Assembly (NCBI GenBank): GCA_031253995.1
Contig: JAIRVG010000099.1
Location: 1-40,762, forward strand
From: Paucimonas sp.
GTDB taxonomy: Bacteria; Pseudomonadota; Gammaproteobacteria; Pseudomonadales; Pseudomonadaceae
Direction: 5' to 3'
Length of the DNA stretch: 40,762 nucleotides
Part shown: positions 32,901 through 38,752 of the stretch, piece by piece
How positions within the stretch are numbered: position 1 is the stretch's first letter
Layout: every line of letters starts with the position of its first letter
The notes under the pieces: generated by a model
Told to the model about the DNA's origin: nothing
Databases searched by the model: none
Seen by the model: the letters and a program-made list of their open reading frames with translations, nothing else
Program-made: the position numbers and the translations under genes

Positions 32901-33709
32901 ACCATGCGGTTGATATAGCTCAGCGCGCCGAACGACGGCGAGCTCGCATCGGGGCCGCCGGTGAAGGCCGCGACCATCAGGCCCTGGTAGCCGCTCAGTT
33001 GCGCCCCGAGGGATGCGGTCTCGATACTGCCGCTGGTGCGTTCCAGGACCCAGTTGCCGCCCTGGGCGGTGCCGCCGGTATCGTCGCTGGACGCAGCCAC
33101 GTCGGCGCCGGTGATGCTGGCCAGTTCATCGATGAAGGACTGGCCCTTGTCGCCCTCGCCTACGCGGCAACCGTACAGCATCAGGTCGCCGTCGGCCTTG
33201 AGTGCGGCGCCGATGCTTTCCAGGGCGGCGCGGTGCTGTGCAAGATTGGCCTCGCTCAGCCAGACCGTACCGGCCTGCACGGTACCGTCGGCACCGTGGG
33301 ACAGCAGCTGGATGGCGTCCAGGCCTTCGCGGCCCTTCAGGTAGTCGGCCATCTGCTGCAGGCCGTCCCTGGACGGGTCCAGCACCACGACTTCGGCATT
33401 GGCCGAGAGCCCGGAGAGCAGGTCCTGGACATTGTTCAGTTGACCATCGACGAACACCACTTCATGGCGTTGCTGGGTCGCTGTCGCGGAGGTGTCGGCC
33501 GTGGCGGGCGCCTGGCTGGCCTGGTCCTGGGTGGAGGTGCTGTCCTTGGCCGGCTCGGCAGTGGCCTGAGCGGCTTCCTGGGCGACCACGCCCACGGACG
33601 CATCGAACATGATTCGCGGCTCGAGCGCCATCAGCATCGGCGCGGCGCCGGGATCGGCGGGGACCGTTTGCGGAGCCGGTTTACGCGAGAATCGTTCGAT
33701 GAATTTCAT
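23903..33709 (-). CDS. Giant LEPR/DUF4347 adhesin with FG-GAP, cadherin-like and Ig-like repeats
   Basis: 3268 residues, no Sec signal. Order: LEPR motif MALEPRIMFDAS (29-37); Thr/Ala/Gln linker; DUF4347 (about 82-245) with LLSHGADG (His138) and LYGCRVGEG (Cys181); six FG-GAP/VCBS calcium motifs of the DFDGDGD type (Asp273, 331, 384, 442, 493, 550); one Big_5-like Ig domain (about 577-685); about seven cadherin-like modules ending 'VNDAP' (about 690-1850); about ten Ig-like modules of roughly 100 residues joined by 'VD..AP.V.SV' (to about 3030); a Gly-rich C-terminus. No RTX nonapeptides are seen. It is a calcium-stiffened surface adhesin, probably for biofilm or contact. AGGAGGT precedes the ATG; its stop overlaps a TolC-like ATG. 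Confidence 0.92.
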   Translation of the reverse strand: MKFIERFSRKPAPQTVPADPGAAPMLMALEPRIMFDASVGVVAQEAAQATAEPAKDSTSTQDQASQAPATADTSATATQQRHEVVFVDGQLNNVQDLLSGLSANAEVVVLDPSRDGLQQMADYLKGREGLDAIQLLSHGADGTVQAGTVWLSEANLAQHRAALESIGAALKADGDLMLYGCRVGEGDKGQSFIDELASITGADVAASSDDTGGTAQGGNWVLERTSGSIETASLGAQLSGYQGLMVAAFTGGPDASSPSFGALSYINRMVVGDFNNDGRDDILYQSSDNLWRFAAGNANGTFTISAQGSSPFASLTLADNAASGNLYYVGDFDGDGDDDVLYAAPSSATHTFYRNNNDGTFTALPQGLTGFTGSTNGQRLIVGDFNGDGATDILFQVGSTGTAWKYALNNGSGSFTEMDQGSSPFAGVTLLENNVFGYRVVDFDGDGDLDIYAGLNAATGKFYRNDGGTFSDQTASLTNLPALPNSQKLLLGDFDGDGDADMFFQNGADGTAWRYFRNDNGTFVELAQSASPFAGMSMLNYSRQNYRLGDFDGDGDYDVFGSMSSGVGSTYLMSGAPPKLVSATPADNSNNVSPSANIVLTFSESVTKGVGNIYIVRTSDNTIMQTIDVTSSQVTGSGTTWTIDPSNLAQGTAYAVRIDTKTFVDADGVIYRGIQNNTTLNFTTATVQAPVIANLHGDSVNYTEDAAFTLLDLNSNATVSDADSSNFNGGKLTVQVTAGGTAGEDVLFIRNEGNGANEIEVDGLSIKYNGLEIGTYTGGTSGAALVITLTSNANATTTEALVHNLAYRNSNTTQPSTTTRSVSISMDDGAGGNSTVSVVNLAVLSVNDAPVVNSTGTNPTYTENGSAVVLFSGTTINTVETGQFIKQMMFTVTGLLDGSQERLTIDGTQVNLVSGTNVVTLNNSTTVTVSLNNGTALVTLTHSGLASATAQTIVNNMTYNNASEGPSGSSRVVTLFTVTDTGGVANAGADATAPGITSTVTLVSINDAPTLSGGPYVMTPVNEETVTTSYQVSSILGSMTYGDLDPGYLSGIAVTSTVGRGTWQYSTDGSTWTDFGAVLSTSSLLLSSTTQVRYVPDAANGENVSMTFRAWDRTSGTASTSGVRSTADTTSNGGSTAFSTGTAQATLAVSSVNDAPVMIGVAPTLGGLTDTSINNGGSLVSDLLGGVTDVDTGALKGMAITAVTAEHGKWQYSTNAGSTWSDIGSVSVTSALILTAQNMVRFVPDGIHGETATITYKAWDQTNATFGLQGTKTNTTTSGGTSAYSSQEDTATVVVTAVNERPVVTLTGTAAIWTEANNAPSDRIAVDSGVTVSDPDGPNPLSATVRLLTYYSAEDSLAFVNDGLSMGNIVGTWNAGTGTLTLESAGNLATAAEFQAAMRAVTYGNSSDTPNTISRTIEFQITDGGNMASIAVTRDVTIVAVNDSPTISAPVLQSIDEDIPTALGSITFSDADSTLGIVTFSLVGGTGTLSATGAGGVTVGGTSTLLTLSGTLANINQFIANNRLVYTSPANASGDVTLTINVNTTSVSDATTTMTLRVQAVNDAPVATVPPSITVTEDVSSVITGISFTDIDVGINAVTATFSVPSGTLSATTGLGVTVGGSGTGLLTLTGSLADINFFIAANGLTFKTAQDATASVILTVNINDGGFSGSGGEQTDTKTVTLNVTAVNDAPVNNVPGAQTASQNVALGFNTANGNAISISDVDSGNGLMSVTLTAVNGTLSLGSLTGINMANGTGQNSITMTIEGNRTNINAALQTLTFKATNNYLGAASVTIETNDNGNSGTGGAKSDVDTISINVIPVNPKVTNVSAQGLDRTVKIGDEVLISMTWDQVVNVDLSSGSPSLLLETGLVDRNAVYVSGTGSNTLVFKYTVQAGDISADLDFQSTAALQLNGAVISNNTSDLAVLTLPTVGGSDSLGGRSNIVVDGVVPVVGSVSAPTNGTYITGQGLDFTVNFNEAMTVDTTTGMPRIAVTLDTGGTVYAEYVSGSGSSALVFRMVVASGQLDSNGITLGSSIDTNGGAITDLAGNATVTTLNSVASTTGVNVDGIAPSVVSVVPPVDGSYKAGDVLTFTVNANEAVQIGSLAPRLVLDVGGVTRYATYLSGSGSGALVFQYVVQAGDNDANGIALSSIDLRGEQLTDLAGNDIDLTLNGVGNMAGVRVDTTAPNALGIATIGAPLSNGSTLSYTVTFNEDVLGVDTTDFSLANTGSVLGSITGVTRVDARTYTVTVSNVSGDGTLGLNIQSGAQITDLAGNALSSGLTGDVYTVDHSAPSAILVTPPSNGHTYVAGENIDISVKLSEVVYVNGDPQLGVIVHSLGGIIISVPAHYLSGSGTDTLVFRMTVTEPMHDNDGIVINSFINLMPGTIRDAAGNDASNVLPSVGLQTGVRVDAVVPEVASVSVPAAGGYKAGDVLSFTVNASEPVLVDTSTGTPRLALTIGGVTRYADYVSGNGSGALTFHYIVQGGDNGNGISVAGSLDLNGGTVKDAAGNAIKLPLNNLGNTSSVNVDTAVPTISGFTQLDATANNNASVRYSLSFSEVVSGVDASDFNLLFNGTANGSIESITTTDGRNYVITVGGLSGVGQVRLDLKAGTDIGDASGNLVASGQLGGSYSIDRIAPSVASVSVPANGTYMAGQHLDFTVTLDEDVLLSSNGQPPSIEVNLGNGQTALALFQGQAGNRTLVFRLTVAQGQLDTDGITLGSSINLNGAVLRDAVGNDANLTLNNVGDTSGINVDAVAPVVSSVTLPPSVAYNAGDVLTFTVNTSENVNVDTSSGTPRLALNIGGVTRYASYVAGNGTSTLVFQYTVQAGNNATAGVGLPGSIDLNGSTLRDAAGNDMNLQLNAPGTATGVIIDTVAPQVGDIVRVDVTPTNAGSLRYTVTFDESVNGVDSADFALAVTGSASGRIASVTRIDGRTYQVLVDNLSGAGNVRLDLKASNTGIVDVAGNPLTGGLEGSTYTIDRVAPSVTAIEVNTPVLPTDRSLSFTLTFDKAVSGVDASDFSVVGTSTATGVVQSVQRIDAQTYRIVVGDLRGQGTLALGLNALNSGIQDGLGNLLTQSRASTGQSVQAQDVGDLEYRVNPPDTSNAPQTSVIQPQVPGLVINESISPLVVGSLFEVRTVGGDLKPLGTIFLGQAGSAPSFIAQVFGSSDTGLGGGDGQGFLGFGGGNGGIFGGSTFATIFGREVPGVTEMNVFSGSQWKQSDLNQGLRGVFGVPTFGQQLQQINEADQRHVRELAKALAKPAEIGQRA

Positions 33710-33732
33710 GCTGCACCTCCTGGTGGCACCGC

Positions 33733-33751
33733 CCTGACCACTTCGGTCAGG
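33733..33751 (-). other. Hairpin in the adhesin leader
   Basis: CCTGACC (33733-33739) acttc GGTCAGG (33745-33751), between the terminator-like hairpin and the adhesin ribosome site. There is no T-run; it may shape the leader or protect the transcript. Confidence 0.4.
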
Positions 33752-33757
33752 ACGGCA

Positions 33758-33787
33758 GAAAAAGTAGCGGTGTCACCAGGACACCGC
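33758..33787 (-). terminator. Terminator/attenuator between tail-collar gene and adhesin
   Basis: On the minus strand, GCGGTGTC pairs perfectly with GACACCGC (33767-33774 and 33780-33787, five-base loop), followed by TACTTTTTCTG. It starts 13 bases after the tail-collar stop and precedes the adhesin by about 60 bases, so it could partly terminate the upstream transcript and lower adhesin expression. Confidence 0.6.
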
Positions 33788-33799
33788 CGGTTGTCGCTG

Positions 33800-34345
33800 T
33801 TAGTTGCGGGTCGGGTATTCGCCGACCAGCGCGATGATGAAGGTCACCGCCAGGTACGGGTTGCGAACGCCGAATGGCTGGGAGCCACCGACAATGCTCG
33901 ACTGTTCCAGCGCCAGGGTGGCGCCGGTGCCCTTGGTGGCGCCGTAGATGTTCACTGCAGCGCTAGCGGTGTCGACGGCGACGCCGAGGTAGCCGTTGGC
34001 GAGCGGCGCATCGGAGGTAGCCGGGTCGGTGGAGACGGTGAGTGCCATCCCGTGGGAGTGCGCCGGCATCTGCGAGGTGAGCAGGGTGACCGTTTCGGTG
34101 CCAGCTGCCTGGCCCAGAACGATGGCGGCCATACCAGCACCCGTGCCCCAATGAACCGGCGAGCGGCCCTGGAAGTTGGGCAGACCGAAGGTGGTGGTGC
34201 CATTGCCACCGTAGGTGGTGCCGACCAGCGCGAACAGCGCGGCGTTCTGCTGAATCCCCACGATCTGGCCGTTGCACGTGGAGTAACCACGCGGCGCAAA
34301 GTTACTGGCGAACATCTTGATCTCGCCGATAAATGGATCGCTCAT
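33800..34345 (-). CDS. Tail-collar (microcystin-dependent-protein-like) protein
   Basis: The 181-residue protein opens MSDPFIGEIKMFASNFAPRG, then CNGQIVGIQQNAALFALVGT and TTFGLPNFQGRSPVHWG: the phage tail-collar domain as found in MdpB-type bacterial proteins. MPAHSH is the conserved histidine cluster, and NPYLAVTFIIALVGEYP closes it. No signal peptide. In bacteria such genes are often non-phage and found next to a DUF6916 and a GNAT gene, as here; no other phage gene is present. The function is unknown, possibly a structural or surface tip component. AAGGAAG lies eight bases before the ATG. Confidence 0.85.
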   Translation of the reverse strand: MSDPFIGEIKMFASNFAPRGYSTCNGQIVGIQQNAALFALVGTTYGGNGTTTFGLPNFQGRSPVHWGTGAGMAAIVLGQAAGTETVTLLTSQMPAHSHGMALTVSTDPATSDAPLANGYLGVAVDTASAAVNIYGATKGTGATLALEQSSIVGGSQPFGVRNPYLAVTFIIALVGEYPTRN

Positions 34346-34400
34346 CGAACACTTCCTTAGTTGAGTTGCGTTTGTTGAAAACTCTGAAGCCCTGCCGTCA

Positions 34401-34724
34401 TCAACCGGCTATCTCGCGGTGGATCACGGCTTCAAGCAGATGGCGACCATCGGCGCCCGGCAATACCGGCGTCATCAGCAGCAACCATTGCTGGCCTTCC
34501 GGACCGAACAGGCGATAGACCTCCGACGGCAGGGAAACCCCTTCGGGCAACGCCAGCAGCAGCGAATAGCATTCGAAGCGCCCGTTCATCGCCACTTCGT
34601 CGAATGTCCCCGCCAGGCTGACGCGGATCCCCTGCTCCGGGGCGATCTGCAGGACGAAGCCCTGCGCATCGGCCTGCTCAAGCTCTGCGCGGCTTGGCAT
34701 TGCCTGGTATTCATCGTGACTCAT
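34401..34724 (-). CDS. DUF6916-like small protein
   Basis: The 107-residue product has FECYSLLLALPEGVSLPSEV, YRLFGPEGQQWLLLMTPV and HLLEAVIHRE, the pattern of the DUF6916 family, which accompanies tail-collar proteins. No membrane span or signal is seen. Its start overlaps the GNAT stop by four bases (34721-34724) and AGGAA precedes the ATG. Function unknown; the strict co-location suggests it serves the tail-collar protein. Confidence 0.75.
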   Translation of the reverse strand: MSHDEYQAMPSRAELEQADAQGFVLQIAPEQGIRVSLAGTFDEVAMNGRFECYSLLLALPEGVSLPSEVYRLFGPEGQQWLLLMTPVLPGADGRHLLEAVIHREIAG

Positions 34725-35218
34725 GAGGCTTTCCTGGAAGCGTCCCGGGGCTGGCGATGCATGCGCACGTACACCCCGGACTCGTTGATGGCTTGGAAAC
34801 CGAGGCGACCGTAAAGGCGCTGGGCCGGGTTGTAGGTTTCTACGAACAGTTCGACGAGCAGTCCCTGTCGATCCGCGCGCTGCAACATGGCTTCGATCAG
34901 CGCGGTGCCGATGCCCTGGCCTTGATACTCGGGCAACAGGGCGATATCGATGAGCTTGGCGACGCTCGGTCCCCAGAACTGATACAGCCGGCCGATCGCC
35001 TCTCCCTCATGCTCGATGATGAGGAACTCGGCGTCGCTGTAGTGGGTCTGGTAGTACGCGTGCTGGGCCTGGAACTGCTGGCTGAGGAAGCTGGCGACCT
35101 GCTCGGCGGGCCAACCGCTATGGGACATTTCGGCCGCGCGCGAAGTGGCATAGAGCTTTTCGATGAAAGCCACATCATCTGAATGCAAGGCACGGAGTGT
35201 CACAGCGTACTTCGACAT
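34721..35218 (-). CDS. GNAT-family N-acetyltransferase
   Basis: The 165-residue GNAT fold shows the acetyl-CoA binding motif LLPEYQGQGIGTALIEAML (the Q/R-x-x-G-x-G/A site) and the C-terminal LYGRLGF. The N-terminus MSKYAVTLRALHSDDVAFIE is the usual beta1-alpha1. The start at 35218 has AGGGAA ten bases upstream; a TTG eight codons earlier is less likely. It is the first gene of the GNAT, DUF6916, tail-collar trio and could modify one of those partners or the adhesin; the substrate is not evident. Confidence 0.87.
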   Translation of the reverse strand: MSKYAVTLRALHSDDVAFIEKLYATSRAAEMSHSGWPAEQVASFLSQQFQAQHAYYQTHYSDAEFLIIEHEGEAIGRLYQFWGPSVAKLIDIALLPEYQGQGIGTALIEAMLQRADRQGLLVELFVETYNPAQRLYGRLGFQAINESGVYVRMHRQPRDASRKAS

Positions 35219-35265
35219 CAAAGCAAACTTCCCTGTAGGCAATACTTTGCGGGCTAATTATTTAA

Positions 35266-35279
35266 GTGACGAGCGTCAC
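35266..35279. promoter_or_regulatory. Operator-like palindrome upstream of the GNAT operon
   Basis: GTGACG AG CGTCAC is a perfect six-plus-six inverted repeat with a two-base spacer, about 50 bp before the GNAT start. On the minus strand it is immediately followed by the AT-rich TTAAATAATTAGC, a plausible -10 region. It lies where a repressor or activator of the downstream adhesin operon would bind. Confidence 0.5.
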
Positions 35280-35336
35280 ACTTAGTGCTATGGCCAATTG
35301 ACAGCAGATTACCCCAACTGTCTTACAATCGCACTA

Positions 35337-37436
35337 CTAAAATCCACTTTCTCGCACACCAATTGCGGCCATACGTCGCCATGCGGCGGACAGCAGCGAT
35401 TCGCCCTCTCCGTCAAGCACGACGAGGCCTCGCAGCGGATGACCGATAGCCTCCGATGCCCCGTTTTCGAGCACGAACTGGACGCCATACTGCGCCTGCA
35501 ACGGCTGCGCTCTTTTCTCTTCGTCACGTCTTATTGCAATAGGCCCTTTGTGATCGGAAACAAGGGCTTCCTGATCGATATAGGAAACGCCATTGGCATC
35601 AACTTCCTTAAGACTTACCGGCAATGAATCACGCAATACATCGTCGGCTACGAAGTGTCCTTCCGTTCCCGGCTTCACTCGCCACAAGTCTGCCTCGGCG
35701 AGATAACCGCGCAACCGCACGCCCTCCTGCGCCACCTGCGCCAATGGCAACTCGGCGCTGATCCAGCGGCCCGGCGTCAGGTTGTCGGCGAGGTCGCGCA
35801 CGATGCCGGCATGGGGCGCACGCAGGTTGAGACGCTCGCGCTGGGCGGACAACCCGCGGTACTCGGCCACGGCCTCGGCCAGGCGCTGTTCGAGGATGCC
35901 GCTATCGGCGGCAGTGGTGCTGCGGCTCGACTGGCGGCGCAACTGCAATTGCAGGATCTCGATCTCGCGGCGGGTGATGCTCATGCGCGATTCCAGATCC
36001 GGGGATTCCAGCTCCACCAGCACCTGGTTCTCGGCGACCTGCTGGCCGTCCTTCACCAGTACCTGGCGAACCCGTGCCGCCGCCGGTGCGTGCAAGGCAC
36101 TGACCCGCGAAGCTTCGAGCATCGCCGGCACTTCCACGCCGCTGCGCCATGGCACCAGCAACAGCGCCAGCAACACCAGCATGCCGCCGCCGAGGAACAG
36201 CACCTTGCGCGGATGGGCCTTTTCCCGGTGCTGCCACCAGTGCCCCATCTCCTTGTAGATCGGCAGGAAGATGAACCACATCAGCTCGACCATCATCAGG
36301 AAGATGCCGAGCACCTTGAAGAACATGTGGTAGACCGCCAGGGCGATACCGAAGAACAGCACCGCGCGCCACAGCCAGGAGGCGTAGCCCCAGCACAGCA
36401 GGCGCTTGCGCAGGGCCGGCGACCAGCGCTCCGGGGCAGGCTCGCCGTAGCCGAACAGGGTCTCGCGCAGGTGCCAGCGGCACAGGGCATAGCCGCGGCC
36501 CTGGAGGTTGTCGACACCCCACAGGTCGCTGAGCAGGAAATAGCCGTCGAAGCGCATCAGCGGATTGACGTTGATCGCCAGGGTGGTGATCCAGGTGGCG
36601 CTGGCCAGCATGAAGGCCGCCGTGCGCCCTGCCCCGTCCGGCAGCAGCGACCAGGCGAGCAAGGCGATGCAGGCCAGCACCAGCTCGGCCAGCACGCCGC
36701 CGGCGCCGATCAGCAGGCGGGTACGCCGGTCCTGCACGCGCCAGGCGTCGCTGACGTCGGTGTAGAGCATCGGCAGCAGGACCATGAACGCCACGCCCAT
36801 GCTCGGCACCCGGCAACCGGCGCGCTTGGCCATGTAGGCATGGCCGAATTCATGGCAGAGCTTGGCAAAGCCCAGGGCGATGGCGAAGGCCGCCATGCCG
36901 CCGAGGCTGAGCAGTTGCGGGAAGGTGGCGAGGAAACGCTCCCAGTCGCGCATCACCAGGAAGGCGCCGAGCAGCAGCACCAGCGGCAGGCCGACCCGCA
37001 GCAGGCTCGGGCCGAAGCGTTCGAGCCAGGGCCAGGTGCGATTGAGGAAGGCGTCGGGGCGCCACAGCGGAATACGGAAGAACAGGTACTTGTGCAGGAT
37101 CTGGGTCCAGATGCCCTGGCGTCGGCTGGCGGCCTTTTCCGCGTAACTGGCGCTCTGCTCAGGGTCGGTACCACTGATCAGGTCGTGGCCACGAAGGAAC
37201 TTGAGCAACTCTTCCAACGCCTGCGGCGTCACCGGCGCACCGGGCTCGGCATTGGCCGCCTTGAGCACCTGCAGCGCATCGCCCAGCGCCCAGTTGCGCA
37301 GCAGGCGCATGGCCGGGGCGCCGAGCTTGAAGTACTTGCCACGCAGCGGGTCGGCCAGGGTCCACTGCGGCGAGCCGTCCAGCCCCGGCGTCGCCACCGA
37401 AAGCTGCAGGTCCGGGCGCAGCGCCGGGAGCATCAC
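35337..37436 (-). CDS. Membrane M50 metallopeptidase fused to a HlyD-like adaptor arm
   Basis: 699 residues. Residues about 1-90 resemble a PqqD-like/winged-helix domain (DPLRGKYFKLGAPAMRLL). Membrane spans begin near 145. The site-2-protease-type zinc site is CHEFGHAY (His195, Glu196, His199), and the third ligand motif NPLMRFDGYFLL (Asp297) is present, so a peptidase activity is plausible. Further spans lie at about 345-380 and 413-427. The C-terminal 240 residues are a periplasmic biotinyl-lipoyl/HlyD arm (VSALHAPAAARVRQVLVKDG, VLVELESPDL, LNLRAPHAGIVRDL). This fusion is of the 'peptide zinc metalloprotease' transporter type. It overlaps the upstream HlyD gene by ATGA. In this cluster it is the only candidate inner-membrane engine or gate. 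Confidence 0.88.
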   Translation of the reverse strand: MMLPALRPDLQLSVATPGLDGSPQWTLADPLRGKYFKLGAPAMRLLRNWALGDALQVLKAANAEPGAPVTPQALEELLKFLRGHDLISGTDPEQSASYAEKAASRRQGIWTQILHKYLFFRIPLWRPDAFLNRTWPWLERFGPSLLRVGLPLVLLLGAFLVMRDWERFLATFPQLLSLGGMAAFAIALGFAKLCHEFGHAYMAKRAGCRVPSMGVAFMVLLPMLYTDVSDAWRVQDRRTRLLIGAGGVLAELVLACIALLAWSLLPDGAGRTAAFMLASATWITTLAINVNPLMRFDGYFLLSDLWGVDNLQGRGYALCRWHLRETLFGYGEPAPERWSPALRKRLLCWGYASWLWRAVLFFGIALAVYHMFFKVLGIFLMMVELMWFIFLPIYKEMGHWWQHREKAHPRKVLFLGGGMLVLLALLLVPWRSGVEVPAMLEASRVSALHAPAAARVRQVLVKDGQQVAENQVLVELESPDLESRMSITRREIEILQLQLRRQSSRSTTAADSGILEQRLAEAVAEYRGLSAQRERLNLRAPHAGIVRDLADNLTPGRWISAELPLAQVAQEGVRLRGYLAEADLWRVKPGTEGHFVADDVLRDSLPVSLKEVDANGVSYIDQEALVSDHKGPIAIRRDEEKRAQPLQAQYGVQFVLENGASEAIGHPLRGLVVLDGEGESLLSAAWRRMAAIGVRESGF

Positions 37437-38752
37437 AGGCCCACCGCCTGGCGCAGGGCCGCCAGCGGCCGGCGCAGCAGGTACAGGGCCAGGGGCGCGC
37501 GCTCGCCGAACAGCTTGGCGGTGCCGCGCAGGCCGATCCGCGGCGGCGCCTCGTCGAAGGCGGCGTCAAGGCGGTAGGCCAGTTGTCCGGCGGCGGTGCC
37601 TTGGGCCTGGTAGGCGGCACGCTCCAGCTTGGCGCTGTGACGGTGCAGCGGGTCGCTGTCGAGGAACAGCGCCACTTCGGCGCCGTTTTCCAGGCCGATG
37701 GCATCGGCCACCGGCAGTTCGATGCGCAGTTCGGCCTGGGCCGGATCGGCGATCTCCATCAAGCGTTCGCCGGTACGCATCGGCTTGCCAAGATAACGCT
37801 GGGCGTCGGCGAACACGGCGATACCATCGCGCTCGGCGCGGACTTCGCTGCGCGCCAGCAGGTCACGGGCGTAGTCGCGTTCGGCGCGCTTCTGCTCGAC
37901 CCGCGCGGCCAGCAAGTCCAGGCGCGCGCTGGAGTCGGCATCGGAGAAGGCGCGCTGGGTATTGGCCTTGAGTTCCGCCTCGGCCACGCCCAGGGTGCGT
38001 TCGGCGACGTCGGCCTGGGCCTTGAGGCTGGTGGCGTCGAAACGCACCAGCACCTGCCCGGTCTGCACCGGCTGGTTGGGCTTGACCAGGAATTCGGCAA
38101 CCACACCATCCAGCGGCGCGGCGACCACCTGGCCGTTGCGCGGCACCACTTCCGCCGGCGCCAGCACCGACTGGCGCACCGGCACCAGCAGCACCAGCAA
38201 CAGCGCGGCCGCCAGGGCCCAGCGAGTGCGCGCCGGCCAGCGCAGGCGCCACGGTTTGCCCGGTTGCAGGGCCCGCCAGGCGTGGCTGTAGCAGTCACCC
38301 AATTGCGCCAGCAAGGCCTGCTCGGCGTCGTTCCACGGATTGCCGCGGGCCAGCCACAGGCCACCGAAGACCTGGTCCTGGCGGTCCTTGAGCGGCAGCC
38401 AGAAGGCATGGGGCGCCGACAGTGCCTGCCAGTCGTCGCGGCTGGCCTGGTCGACGCTGTCTGCCGGCACCACGCCCGGCAGGGCGAAACGCTCGCTGGC
38501 GGCGAGGCGAGCGGCCATGCGCTCGATGAACACCACGAACGGCGCGTTCGGCTCGACCGCGCTGACGCCGGTCAGGGCCCGCACCTTGCCGGCGATCAGC
38601 AACGCGCCGTGGCGATAGCCGAACAGCGACTGGCTGTCGTTGACCATGCTGAAGGCCAGCACCTCGGTGGACGCTGCGCTGCGCGCCTGGCGTTCCAGCT
38701 TGAGGTAGTGCGCCAGCAGCTGTTCGAGGGCGCCGGGGACGGGAGCGTTCAT
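37433..38752 (-). CDS. GAF-like/HlyD fusion: inner-membrane adaptor protein
   Basis: 439 residues. The cytosolic N-terminal region (1-165) looks like a GAF sensory domain (SQSLFGYRHGALLIAGK, HAFWLPLKDRQDQVFGGLWL). One membrane helix follows at 178-192, then a periplasmic HlyD-type adaptor: lipoyl half (VVAAPLDGVVAEFLVKPNQP), helical hairpin (ERTLGVAEAELKANTQ), second lipoyl half (VRAERDGIAVFADA) and beta-barrel. HlyD proteins bridge the inner-membrane transporter and TolC. The sensory head is unusual for an adaptor. It overlaps both neighbours by ATGA. Confidence 0.85.
   Translation of the reverse strand: MNAPVPGALEQLLAHYLKLERQARSAASTEVLAFSMVNDSQSLFGYRHGALLIAGKVRALTGVSAVEPNAPFVVFIERMAARLAASERFALPGVVPADSVDQASRDDWQALSAPHAFWLPLKDRQDQVFGGLWLARGNPWNDAEQALLAQLGDCYSHAWRALQPGKPWRLRWPARTRWALAAALLLVLLVPVRQSVLAPAEVVPRNGQVVAAPLDGVVAEFLVKPNQPVQTGQVLVRFDATSLKAQADVAERTLGVAEAELKANTQRAFSDADSSARLDLLAARVEQKRAERDYARDLLARSEVRAERDGIAVFADAQRYLGKPMRTGERLMEIADPAQAELRIELPVADAIGLENGAEVALFLDSDPLHRHSAKLERAAYQAQGTAAGQLAYRLDAAFDEAPPRIGLRGTAKLFGERAPLALYLLRRPLAALRQAVGL

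Noticed and set aside
33800..35218. Prophage or tailocin remnant because of the tail-collar domain
   Set aside because: Only one tail-like gene is present, flanked by DUF6916-like and GNAT genes, which is the usual non-phage context of MdpB-like proteins; no other phage gene lies nearby.
35655..37577. 640-codon open frame antisense to the M50-HlyD gene
   Set aside because: The sense strand has intact zinc-site and membrane motifs; the antisense product is Gln/Ala/Arg-rich without any domain.
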